A program made the translations under genes and the position numbers. Shown piece by piece: positions 54,013 through 62,432 of a DNA stretch of 64,000 nt. The notes beneath the pieces are model-generated. The model was not told where the DNA came from, did not search any database, and was given only the letters and a program-made list of their open reading frames with translations. Source of the stretch: Affinirhizobium straminoryzae (GTDB taxonomy: Bacteria > Pseudomonadota > Alphaproteobacteria > Rhizobiales > Rhizobiaceae); the NCBI RefSeq assembly GCF_007004135.1, contig NZ_VJMG01000018.1:18912-82911 (forward strand), read 5' to 3'. Each line of letters starts with the position of its first letter. Within the stretch, counting starts at the first letter, position 1.

Positions 54013-56094
54013 CTATCGAAATTTATCCCATAAACGATGAACGACATATTCCGAACCGCGACGGCTGAGATGGTCATCGTCACTGTAGAGGAGGACGCCA
54101 TCCTTGCTGCCATAGCAGTATTTTTCGTCGCACAAGGCCTCCGCCAGATCCACAACCTTCACATCCGCTCGGGACGCCAGAACCTGGCTCAGCCGCGCTC
54201 GAAAATCCCGATTCCGGGACTCGAACTGGGACCTCAAAACCGCGCAGGGTTCCCTTGTCCTGGAGGTCAAGGTTATCGGTCTAGAAGCCAGGCATGCACG
54301 AATATCAAAACCCAACTCCGGAACATCGAGCAGGTATGTCACCTTTTTTCCGGCAGCCAGCAGGGCATCAAGTGTGGCCCCGAGCGCCCCGAAGAAGACG
54401 TCGGAATTGCTCTTTGCACCCTGCGGGTTGTTTTCGTCATGAAGAACCCATTGACCGTACCGATCACCGTCAAAATCGCCAAAGCCATTGGAAGTCGTAT
54501 ACAAGGGGCCTCTTGATGCGAGGATCACCTCTTCAATCGTTGGAGTGTTGATGATTTGTTTGAGAGGGTCGCTCATTTTGACCAGGCAGTTCTGGGTGTC
54601 ATCACCTGAACTCATTTTACTGACGACATCCAGCAGCGGCGGGCACCCGCCACCACCACCGAAGACAGCGACGCCCTTGCCCTGCGCGGAATAGAACTCC
54701 CGAAGCCCCACATATATTCTGGCAGCGTGACTATCACCCATAATGACAACCGAGGGGTTCGAACCAGAATAAAAACATCTCGTTCCCCTGGCGATGAGAG
54801 GATCGCAAAGCCAACCCTTGGTCATTCGGTCAATCTTGAAATCCAGATCATCCATCTGATTCTGAACAAATTTGACAGAATCTCGAAATTTCAGCCCATC
54901 ATGCACATACACACTATATCCGGCAGAGCCGATGACGATCATCAGCAGAACAAGAATCGAAACCTTCGCCTTGCTGCCGCCATCCTGGCGGATGGGACGC
55001 TCCACGAACTGATAGGTGAGCCAGGCAAGTCCGACGGACATCATCACCGCCGCGATACGAATCGCGTGCCCCGGCACCTCGCCCTCAACGATTCGAGCAA
55101 ACGACAGCAGCGGCCAATGCCACAAATAGAGCGGATAGCTAATCAGGCCAAACCACACAAAGATTCTATTCGACAATATTTTTCTGCCGATCCAGGCAGA
55201 TTCACCGGAAAGAATAATAAAGATAGCAGACAAAACCGGCACGACGGCCCATTTCCCGGGAAATTCCGCGCCTTTGTCAATGTTCATAAGACCATACAAA
55301 AGGAGAAATATTCCAAATACAGAAATAATATTTGATATAAAAACTTTATTATCAGATATAAAATTCAGAACAATAAGCCAAATTGCAGTTAAATGCGTCC
55401 TTCCCTTCAATTCATGGTGACAACGATGCGCGGGGAGCAAAAGCCAGGCCAGAATGCTTCCGCACGACAACTCCCAAAATCGGGTCTGAGGCGTATAGAA
55501 GGTGGCGACGGGATCCTTTTCAACATTCCAGACATTCATAGAAAACGAGACTATCGTAATCAATAAAACGAATAATAAATTTGATTTTGATTTACCGTAT
55601 CGCAAAATCCATATCATAAACGGCCATATTATGTAAAATTGCTCTTCTATGCACAAGCTCCACAAGTGCAAAAGAGGTTTTGTATCTGCAGCATTATCAA
55701 AATAACCTGTCTCGCTCTGCAGCAGGAAATTTGAAACGAAACCAGCAGCAGCGGCAATATGTTTTCCCAACTGCTTATACTCATCCGCCAGAAGTCCGAA
55801 CCATCCAAAGGAGAAACTAGCGGCGAGCACCAGGAGCAAAGCCGGGAATATTCGCCGGATACGCCTTGCGTAGAAAGCGGAGAAACTGAACGTGCCGTTA
55901 TCAAGGCTCTCAAAGATGATGGTCGAGATCAGGAAGCCCGAGATAACGAAAAAGACGTCAACGCCAATGAAGCCGCCTTTGACCACCGGAGGGAATGCGT
56001 GGAACGCGACGACAGCCAGCACGGCAATAGCGCGCAGACCATCAATGTCGGGTCGATATTGAGGATGGGCCAGATGCCGGGGGGGTCTTGTCAT
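54013..56094 (-). CDS. Acyltransferase-3 with C-terminal SGNH domain (OafA-like)
   Basis: Membrane O-acyltransferase of 693 residues that would acetylate a surface polysaccharide or lipopolysaccharide. The N-terminal acyltransferase-3 domain has YRPDIDGLRAIAVLAVVAFH (catalytic His), GVDVFFVISGFLI and FYARRIRRIFPALL, with about ten helices. From about residue 440 an SGNH domain follows (VVIMGDSHAARIYVGL and DDHLSRRG near the end). Base composition is visibly poorer in GC than all neighbours, most strongly at 55150-55760, which points to transfer from another lineage. Isolated on its strand, beside two sulfotransferase genes. Confidence 0.9.
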   Translation of the reverse strand: MTRPPRHLAHPQYRPDIDGLRAIAVLAVVAFHAFPPVVKGGFIGVDVFFVISGFLISTIIFESLDNGTFSFSAFYARRIRRIFPALLLVLAASFSFGWFGLLADEYKQLGKHIAAAAGFVSNFLLQSETGYFDNAADTKPLLHLWSLCIEEQFYIIWPFMIWILRYGKSKSNLLFVLLITIVSFSMNVWNVEKDPVATFYTPQTRFWELSCGSILAWLLLPAHRCHHELKGRTHLTAIWLIVLNFISDNKVFISNIISVFGIFLLLYGLMNIDKGAEFPGKWAVVPVLSAIFIILSGESAWIGRKILSNRIFVWFGLISYPLYLWHWPLLSFARIVEGEVPGHAIRIAAVMMSVGLAWLTYQFVERPIRQDGGSKAKVSILVLLMIVIGSAGYSVYVHDGLKFRDSVKFVQNQMDDLDFKIDRMTKGWLCDPLIARGTRCFYSGSNPSVVIMGDSHAARIYVGLREFYSAQGKGVAVFGGGGGCPPLLDVVSKMSSGDDTQNCLVKMSDPLKQIINTPTIEEVILASRGPLYTTSNGFGDFDGDRYGQWVLHDENNPQGAKSNSDVFFGALGATLDALLAAGKKVTYLLDVPELGFDIRACLASRPITLTSRTREPCAVLRSQFESRNRDFRARLSQVLASRADVKVVDLAEALCDEKYCYGSKDGVLLYSDDDHLSRRGSEYVVHRLWDKFR

Positions 56095-56551
56095 TGCGCT
56101 GTCGGAGCCTTGTCGGATGGATCAGACTGCGCGTTTGCCAGCCTTCCCGGCAATTCATAGCGGCCATGACAGGATTTGTCCCGATCCTCTGTGTGGAGAG
56201 GTCTTGCGACGTTTGCGTGTGGCGTGAGAAGCCATCCGGTTTGGCTGCGCCGGGCAAACAGCAGCATAACGCGAAATGCGGGTTGAGTTCCCGGACCGTC
56301 TCTCGGCACCGACCGAAGCGGACGGAACACAGCGAGCCGGCCGGCCCTCATCGGGGATACCACCTGCGATCCGCGGCACCCCTCGATCACAGTTCGAAAC
56401 GAGAGGATCCAGACCTGCCGAACCGCGGCCTCGCAGGTTGAAAGGGCGCCCCTTGGAGCGGGTAGACCACCCGGTGGTCTCGGGCTGGGCAGATAGGCTA
56501 AAATCGGACAACCGACAGAGATAGTATTGTTTTCACACCTGATATTCCCAT

Positions 56552-56568
56552 CTATCGAGTTCCGATAG
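56552..56568. other. Hairpin in the acyltransferase-sulfotransferase spacer
   Basis: CTATCG-AGTTC-CGATAG, exact arms. The 592-base divergent gap 56095-56686 contains no gene I trust. It also has a 10-bp direct repeat CACCCATTGG (56640 and 56659) and an AAGGAGAAG ribosome site before the sulfotransferase start. Confidence 0.45.
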
Positions 56569-56686
56569 CATGTTTTCCTCAGGGATTTTCAGATATGCAA
56601 GCGACAGGTGAAATAACCTGCCGATGCGGATTTGACGAACACCCATTGGCCAGACGAGCACCCATTGGAAGGAGAAGATCCCCGTA

Positions 56687-57670
56687 ATGCCTGATGCCAT
56701 GTTGAATCGCCATGCGTGTGTCGTTCTAGGCATGCATCGAAGTGGGACTTCGGCTCTGGCGAAGCTTCTGGTGACGCTGGGGGCTGATCCGCCGGCGCGG
56801 CCCAATCCCCCCTCGCCCGACAATCCGGAAGGCTATTTCGAACCGGCGGAGATCATCGAGCTTCACGATCAATTGCTGGCTGCCTGCGACACGGCCTGGT
56901 TCGATCTGAAACCGTTTTCCCTCGAGGCAGCCGCCCCTGAACGGCTGGAGGCGATCACCGGCGCCCTCGCCGCAGCACTTGCGGTGGATTACCCGCCGGC
57001 AACCGCCCCGTTTCCGCTGATCAAGGATCCGCGGATGTGTCGCTTCTTCCCCTATGCGCGCCAGTTGCTGGCGGCTTCGGGAATGGCATGTTCGGTTGTG
57101 ATGGCCCTTCGCCATCCGACGGAGGTCGCTGCCTCGCTCGGACGCCGCGACCAGATCTCGGCAACTTATGCCGGCCTTCTCTGGGCGCAGCATGTCATCG
57201 CCGCCGAACGCGACAGCCGCAGCGTGCCACGGGTCACGGTCTCCTACGGGGCGATGATGGCCGACTGGCAGGGCACTGCCCGGCGGATCCGCCGTCTGCC
57301 CGGCCCGTGGGGTGCCGCGGACCTCGCACAATCCCCTCTGAGGCCGGATCTGCGGCACCACACCGGACTTGATCCGGTCGACATGTTCGGCCCCCGCCTC
57401 GGCCCCCTGCTCGACCGCCTCCACACCGCGCTGGCAGGACTTGCAGACCTCGATGACGATCTGCAGCAGGCCCGCATCGACATTGCCGCCGAGGACCTGC
57501 TGGAGGCGGCAGGCCGGCATGAAAAGGTGATGACGGCGGAGTATCTCTTCCGGCGGCTTTCCGCATCCCCGCCGTTCTGGCGCTCACCCGACCCTGTCCG
57601 CGATCAGACTGCACTTGCCGCGATTTTCGACGATCTGCACCAGGCATGCAGCAGGACCGACGACGCGTGA
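56687..57670 (+). CDS. Sulfotransferase family protein
   Basis: A 327-residue PAPS-dependent sulfotransferase-type protein. The 5'-phosphosulfate loop GMHRSGTSALAKLL (about residues 15-28) and a 3'-phosphate region near VVMALRHPTEVAASLGRR are visible. No signal peptide, so it is cytoplasmic. The acceptor is unknown. Such single-domain bacterial sulfotransferases often act on surface glycans, which fits the adjacent O-acyltransferase. Start at 56687 follows AAGGAGAAG. Overlaps the next sulfotransferase gene. Confidence 0.8.
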   Translation: MPDAMLNRHACVVLGMHRSGTSALAKLLVTLGADPPARPNPPSPDNPEGYFEPAEIIELHDQLLAACDTAWFDLKPFSLEAAAPERLEAITGALAAALAVDYPPATAPFPLIKDPRMCRFFPYARQLLAASGMACSVVMALRHPTEVAASLGRRDQISATYAGLLWAQHVIAAERDSRSVPRVTVSYGAMMADWQGTARRIRRLPGPWGAADLAQSPLRPDLRHHTGLDPVDMFGPRLGPLLDRLHTALAGLADLDDDLQQARIDIAAEDLLEAAGRHEKVMTAEYLFRRLSASPPFWRSPDPVRDQTALAAIFDDLHQACSRTDDA

Positions 57671-58488
57671 CGGGACACAGCGCCGAACGGGTCGGTCTCT
57701 TCATTGCCGGGGTGCAGAAGGCCGGCACCACCAGCCTGGATGTGTATCTTCGAAGCCACCCGTCGCTCGCAGGCGCACGGGTGAAGGAACCCCATTTCTT
57801 CGATGACGAAAGCCTGGACTGGAGCAATCCGCCGATCGAACGCCTGCATGCCCTCTATCCGCCACCTGTGACGGGCACCCTCCGCTTCGAAGCGACGCCG
57901 ATCAGCAGCTTCTGGCCGCATGCACTGGAGCGGATCCAGCGCTATAATGCCACGGCGAAGATCATTCTCCTGCTGCGCGATCCGATCGAAAGAGCCTGGT
58001 CGCAGTGGTCCATGCAACTGGATCGCGGAACGGAAACATTGTCGTTCCCGGAAGCAATCGAGGCCGGCCCGCGGCGTCTGATCTCAGAACCGCTCGGACG
58101 GGCTTGGCGCGATCACTCCTATGTGGAGCGCGGCTTCTACCTGTATCAGATCCGCCGCGTGCTCAGCCTGTTTCCGGCCTCACAGGTTCTGTTCCTCGAA
58201 TCGCGGGGCCTTGCAGCGGACCCTGTCGGCACAATGGCGCGTATCGCCGGCTTCCTCGACCTTGCGCCATTCCCGCCGGTTTCCTCCCTTCGCGAACGGC
58301 AAAATCCTGTGCCGGACCTCGCGCCGCAGCCGAAAGACATTCTTCGGCTGCGCGACCTCTTTGTTGCCGATGCCAGGGCGACCGTTGCGGTCACCGGCAT
58401 CGACGCCCGCCACTGGCCCACATTGGCGGCCGATCCGGTTGCCGCCTTCCTGGCAAGCCGTCGGACAGAAACGATGGGTGGGCCGTAA
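57667..58488 (+). CDS. Sulfotransferase (NDST-like domain)
   Basis: A 273-residue sulfotransferase. The 5'-phosphosulfate loop is FIAGVQKAGTTSLDVYL (about residues 12-28), KEPHFFDD follows, and the 3'-phosphate motif is ILLLRDPIERAWSQWSMQ. This set is typical of heparan/glycan-type sulfotransferases. The GTG at 57667 makes a GTGA overlap with the previous stop. An ATG at 57646 is an alternative adding 7 residues. Two different sulfotransferases in one unit suggest sulfation at two positions or of two acceptors. No PAPS-synthesis genes are in the window. Confidence 0.83.
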   Translation: MTGHSAERVGLFIAGVQKAGTTSLDVYLRSHPSLAGARVKEPHFFDDESLDWSNPPIERLHALYPPPVTGTLRFEATPISSFWPHALERIQRYNATAKIILLLRDPIERAWSQWSMQLDRGTETLSFPEAIEAGPRRLISEPLGRAWRDHSYVERGFYLYQIRRVLSLFPASQVLFLESRGLAADPVGTMARIAGFLDLAPFPPVSSLRERQNPVPDLAPQPKDILRLRDLFVADARATVAVTGIDARHWPTLAADPVAAFLASRRTETMGGP

Positions 58489-58583
58489 CCGGTCACCGGC
58501 GCAAGATGCGATGCTGCACTTCAAGCGAGGCAGGCCGGGCACGACCAGGCCGCGCAGCGGCGGAGCCCGATGACGGGCCATGC

Positions 58584-58604
58584 CCCCGCCGAAGGCCGAC
58601 GGGG
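58584..58604. terminator. Hairpin between convergent sulfotransferase and binding-protein genes
   Basis: CCCCG (58584-58588) / CGGGG (58600-58604) with further internal pairing, in the 131-base convergent spacer. No clear T-run. Confidence 0.35.
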
Positions 58605-58619
58605 TGGGGCGCCTTTCGA

Positions 58620-60218
58620 TCAGCGGCTCTTCGTCACCTTTTCGAAGCGTGACAGCCAGGGGCTGACGATCATGCCCTTCACGTCGCTGCGATAGGCAGC
58701 GGTGTCGATCACCTCGGAGAAGGGCTGGATCGGCATGACCAACTCTTCCATATAGCCTTGCAGATCTTCGTAGAGCTTGGTCTGGCGGGCCGGGTCGCGT
58801 TCCACCAGCGCCGTCTCGATCATCTTGTTCAGCTTGTCGTCGAAGAAGCTGGTGCGCCAGCTCTGGTAGTTGGTGAGCTTGGCCTCATCCGCATTGTTGG
58901 GATTGTAGGCCATGGAGCGCAGGTTGTTGTCCGGATGCGGCTGCTGGCCGCCGCCGCCGCGGCCGACGAGCAGTTCGAACTTGCGGTCACGCATCGCACC
59001 GTAGATCTGGTCGCCGGAACCGCTGATCATCTGGGCGCGGATGCCGGCCTGGGCGAGCGTGTTCTGGATCGCGGTCGCAGCCTTCAGGAAGGGATCCTCG
59101 GAGAGAACGCGCAGTGTCGTGTCAAAACCGTTCGGATAGCCGGCTTCCGCCAGCAGCGCCTTGGCTTTCGCCACGTCCAGCGCATAGCCCTGGTCCGGCA
59201 GCGAACCCATCACGCCGCTGCTCAGCGACCGCTGGTGGAAGGTGCCGTAATAGGGCATCACCGCATCGTTGATACCCTTGTAGTCGATGAGGTAGCGCAG
59301 GGCCTCGCGCACCTTGCGGTTGGCAAATTTCTCGTCCTTCATCGACACGGCCAGATAGTAGAAGCCGGAACCGGGCGTCGACTGGATGGTGATCGCCTTG
59401 TCCTTTTCGAGTGCGGCGAGATCCGGCGCCTGCATGGAATAGGCGACGTCGATATCGCCCTTTTCCAGCATCAGGCGCTGCGACTGGGATTCCGGCAGAT
59501 GGCGCATCAGCACGCGCCGCATCGCAGCCTTTTCGCCCCAATAGCCATCATTGCGGGTGAGAATGATGTATTCGTTGGATTTCCACTGGGTCAGCGTGAA
59601 GGGGCCGGAGCCGGCGGAGTTCAGCGTCAGCCAGCCGCCGCCGAGATCGCCGTCCTTCTCGTGCGAGAGCGCCGTCTTGCTGTCGATGATCGAGCCCGGG
59701 CCGTTCTGGGCAAGGATCATCAGCAGCAGGTTCGGGTCGTCCGGCTGCGGCAGGGTGAGGACGAAGGTGTGATCGTCTTCGGCCACCATCAGCTTGTCGG
59801 CCGCCTCCAGCTTGAAGCCGCGCGTCTTCAGGAACGAGGATTGTGCGAGGTTGCGCACGAGCAGGCGCTTCAGGCTCCAGGCCACGTCCTTCGCCGTCAC
59901 CGGATTGCCCGAGGAGAATTTCGCGTCCTTGCGCAGGAAGAAGCGGATGGAGCGGCCGTCGGCGGCAATCTCCCAGCGCTCGGCAAGGCGCGGATGGACG
60001 CTGCGATCCTCGGGCGACAGCATCACCAGCGTGTCATAGACGTTGTTCAGCACCTGCACCGTTTCGCGGCCGGTGATGGCGGCCGGATCGAGGGTCAGGA
60101 TATTGCTCATGGTCGTGGCGACCACCAGCTGGTCCTTCGGGGTCTCCGCGCCGGCCGGCAGCGGCAGCGATCCGATCAGAAGGGCGCCGAGCGCCACGGT
60201 TGCAAGTCGAAGTTTCAT
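58620..60218 (-). CDS. ABC transporter substrate-binding protein (family 5, DppA/GsiB type)
   Basis: Periplasmic binding protein of 532 residues. Signal peptide MKLRLATVALGALLIGSLPLPAGAE. Family 5 features: TLDPAAITGRETVQVLNNVYDTLV, LAERWEIAADGRSIRFFLRKDAKFSSGNPVTAKDV, VREALRYLIDYKGI and a C-terminal PIQPFSEVIDTAAYRSDVKG. No permease or ATPase gene adjoins it, while the importer at 49713-53236 lacks a binding protein. The two are probably partners. Third gene after the enolase-superfamily and SGNH genes on the same strand (85-base gap). Confidence 0.92.
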   Translation of the reverse strand: MKLRLATVALGALLIGSLPLPAGAETPKDQLVVATTMSNILTLDPAAITGRETVQVLNNVYDTLVMLSPEDRSVHPRLAERWEIAADGRSIRFFLRKDAKFSSGNPVTAKDVAWSLKRLLVRNLAQSSFLKTRGFKLEAADKLMVAEDDHTFVLTLPQPDDPNLLLMILAQNGPGSIIDSKTALSHEKDGDLGGGWLTLNSAGSGPFTLTQWKSNEYIILTRNDGYWGEKAAMRRVLMRHLPESQSQRLMLEKGDIDVAYSMQAPDLAALEKDKAITIQSTPGSGFYYLAVSMKDEKFANRKVREALRYLIDYKGINDAVMPYYGTFHQRSLSSGVMGSLPDQGYALDVAKAKALLAEAGYPNGFDTTLRVLSEDPFLKAATAIQNTLAQAGIRAQMISGSGDQIYGAMRDRKFELLVGRGGGGQQPHPDNNLRSMAYNPNNADEAKLTNYQSWRTSFFDDKLNKMIETALVERDPARQTKLYEDLQGYMEELVMPIQPFSEVIDTAAYRSDVKGMIVSPWLSRFEKVTKSR

Positions 60219-60303
60219 GGTTTCCTCCCTGATGGTCGCGCCTTCGGCGACCCTTGCTGTTGCGATCCGCGGCCGTCGTCCTCCGCCGGCCGTGCGGATC
60301 CGG

Positions 60304-60933
60304 TCATGCCATCATCGCGCGCACCGGCCCTTCGAGCGCCCGCCCGATCGCAGCGGTGGCGGATCCATCGAGATGAACGCCATCGGCGGACGAGGCTTTC
60401 GCCACCGATCCCGCATCGAAGAAGCCGGCGCCGGCCTCCTCAGCCACCTGTGCGAGAAGCGGTGCCAGCCGTTCGGATTCCGCAATGCTGCGGCCGCCGG
60501 CCGGCACGCCGCCCGGTCCCGCACCGCAGGGCGGCGGCGCCACGATCAGAAGTTTCGGCCGGGCGCTGCGCGGCTTGTAGGGAAAGGTCTCGACGATTTC
60601 CGCCAGCCGGCGCATCCCGGAGGATGCCGCCTCGGCCCGCCCGCCATGCGCGGGCTTCAGATCATTGGTGCCGAGCATGATGATGACGAGATCGAGCGGC
60701 ATGTGGCTGGCCAGCGCCACGGCCAGCGCCTTTGCCCCGTTGCGGCAGGCAGGGCCGGTGTGATCGTCATAGCAGGTGGTGCGGCCACCAAGCCCTTCGG
60801 CAATCACCCGCGCCGTGCCGTCAAGCGCCTGCTCCAGCACCTCCGGCCAGCGATGCTGCGGCGGGTGGCGAAGCCCGGTTTCGGGATCGGCACCCCAGGT
60901 CAGACTGTCGCCGAAGGCGAGGATGGTTCGCAT
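60304..60933 (-). CDS. SGNH/GDSL-family hydrolase (arylesterase-like)
   Basis: Esterase or lipase of 209 residues. Block I ILAFGDSLTWGADP (Ser), block II GLGGRTT (Gly), block III GTNDLK (Asn) and block V DGVHLD (Asp-His) are complete, so it should be active. No signal peptide from the start at 60933. It begins 7 bases after the enolase-superfamily gene, so the two are one transcript. Rhizobial homologues next to sugar-acid genes may remove acyl groups or open lactones. Substrate unknown. Confidence 0.88.
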   Translation of the reverse strand: MRTILAFGDSLTWGADPETGLRHPPQHRWPEVLEQALDGTARVIAEGLGGRTTCYDDHTGPACRNGAKALAVALASHMPLDLVIIMLGTNDLKPAHGGRAEAASSGMRRLAEIVETFPYKPRSARPKLLIVAPPPCGAGPGGVPAGGRSIAESERLAPLLAQVAEEAGAGFFDAGSVAKASSADGVHLDGSATAAIGRALEGPVRAMMA

Positions 60934-60940
60934 CGGCCCC

Positions 60941-62089
60941 TCACCGCACCCGGTTGTTTTCGATGACATCGAAATCGATGTCCTCGCCGAGGCCGGGGCG
61001 ATCCGGCACATGCACGAAACCGTCGGCATCCATCGGGTCGGACAGCGATTTCAGATAGTCGTGCCCGTCGTCATATTCGAGGAAGGGATGCAGCAGGCCG
61101 CGCTCGTACCAGCGGCAGTTCTTGGCGGCGGCCACCACATGCAGGTTCATCGCCGTGTTGCCATGCACCTCGCAGTCCATGCCGAAGCATTCGGCCATGC
61201 GCATGGTCTTCAGCGCCGGCGTGATGCCACCGACATCGTTGACGCCGGTGCGCAGGATGTCGCAGGCGCCGGCCTTCACCCATTCCGCCCGGTGCCAGTG
61301 CTTGCCGGCCGCGCTTTCCGGCCCGACGACCGGGATATCGAGATTGTCCGCCAGCCACTGGTAGGAGGACATCGACTGCTCGTCCATCGGCTCCTCGATC
61401 CAGTCGAAGCCGAGCTTTTCGAGGCCGCGGCCGAGCGCCAGCGCATCGCTGCGCGAATACCAGTGAAAGGCATCGATCATCAGCCGGATATCCGGGCCGA
61501 CCGCCTCGCGCACCGCGGCACAGGCCTTCAGATCCATGCCGACATCCGGCGCCCAGCTGACCGGCGGCATCCACGTGTGCAGCTTGATGCCCTTGTAGCC
61601 GCGCCTGACCAGCGTTTCGGCAAAGCGACCGTAATCCTCGGGCGTTGCAAGGCCGCCCTCCAGCTCGTCGCCGCACATGATGGAGCCATAGGCCAGCACC
61701 TTGTCGCGATAGGCGCCGATCAACTTGTAGACAGGTGTGGACAGCACCCGGCCGGCCAGATCCCACAGCGCGCAATCGACCACCGCCAGCGTGCGGTCGG
61801 TCAGCTGGGCGGCGGACCCGCGCTGCCAGTGGGCGAGATCCTGCCACAGGCGCTCGCGGTCGCGGTGATCCTGGCCGATCAGCACCTTCTTCACGAATTT
61901 TTCGATGACATGCGGCCGCACGATTTCCGGCGCGGTGAAGGAATGGCCTTCCGCCCCATCCTCGGTGCGGATGGTCAGGATCGCTTGCTCCACCTGGTGC
62001 GGCGGGCCGGGATGCGCATGGCCGGCGCTGTCGGAGTGGCGGCGGGTGGTGGTGCGGAACACGCGCACGCTAACATCGGTGATGATCAT
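60941..62089 (-). CDS. Enolase-superfamily sugar-acid dehydratase-like (mandelate racemase family)
   Basis: A 382-residue MR/MLE-family enzyme. The metal ligands Asp206 (LMIDAFHW), Glu232 (IEEP) and Glu258 (GPES) are present. Candidate acid/base residues are Lys169/His171 (KGIKLHTWMPP) and His309 (CEVHGNTAMN). The lid region begins VRVFRTTTRRHSD. Such enzymes dehydrate acid sugars or epimerise. The K-x-H arrangement differs from the K-x-K of mandelate racemase, so a dehydratase is more likely. Start at 62089. First gene of a unit with the SGNH hydrolase and binding protein. Confidence 0.85.
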   Translation of the reverse strand: MIITDVSVRVFRTTTRRHSDSAGHAHPGPPHQVEQAILTIRTEDGAEGHSFTAPEIVRPHVIEKFVKKVLIGQDHRDRERLWQDLAHWQRGSAAQLTDRTLAVVDCALWDLAGRVLSTPVYKLIGAYRDKVLAYGSIMCGDELEGGLATPEDYGRFAETLVRRGYKGIKLHTWMPPVSWAPDVGMDLKACAAVREAVGPDIRLMIDAFHWYSRSDALALGRGLEKLGFDWIEEPMDEQSMSSYQWLADNLDIPVVGPESAAGKHWHRAEWVKAGACDILRTGVNDVGGITPALKTMRMAECFGMDCEVHGNTAMNLHVVAAAKNCRWYERGLLHPFLEYDDGHDYLKSLSDPMDADGFVHVPDRPGLGEDIDFDVIENNRVR

Positions 62090-62137
62090 CGGCTTACCTG
62101 CAGTCTGCGGAGACAGCGTCTCCGCTCGTTGTCGCAC

Positions 62138-62195
62138 AGGTTATACGAGAACCTCGTCATTTCTGTCAAATAGATATCACCAACCTATCAGACAG
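62138..62195. promoter_or_regulatory. Operator-like region before the enolase-superfamily gene
   Basis: AGGTT-N7-AACCT (62138-62154) and AACCTATC-A-GACAG (62182-62195) within 110 bases of the start. Both echo motifs before the ABC operon at 49643-49671. The rest of the 343-base gap 62090-62432 shows nothing recognisable. Confidence 0.55.
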
Positions 62196-62432
62196 ATTTT
62201 TCTTGAGCGCGTACGCGCTCTGCTCCCGACCGAAGCGGGCGGAACGCAAGGCCCATGCCGGAGATTTTGCCCGGACCGTGAATATGCCACCGGCGTTCCG
62301 CTGTGACTCGTCAGTCAGGCCGGGCCGACAGGACAATATGGCGGCGCATCACGTCGCCCACGGGCGGACGAGACAGGTGCGCTGTGCGTCAGGAACACAA
62401 TGAGAAGGGAATGCCGGAGCGTCCGGTCATCG

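Noticed and set aside
56276..56524. 82-codon frame in the acyltransferase-sulfotransferase gap
   Set aside because: Arg/Pro-rich, no ribosome site or motif, composition of a random GC-rich frame.
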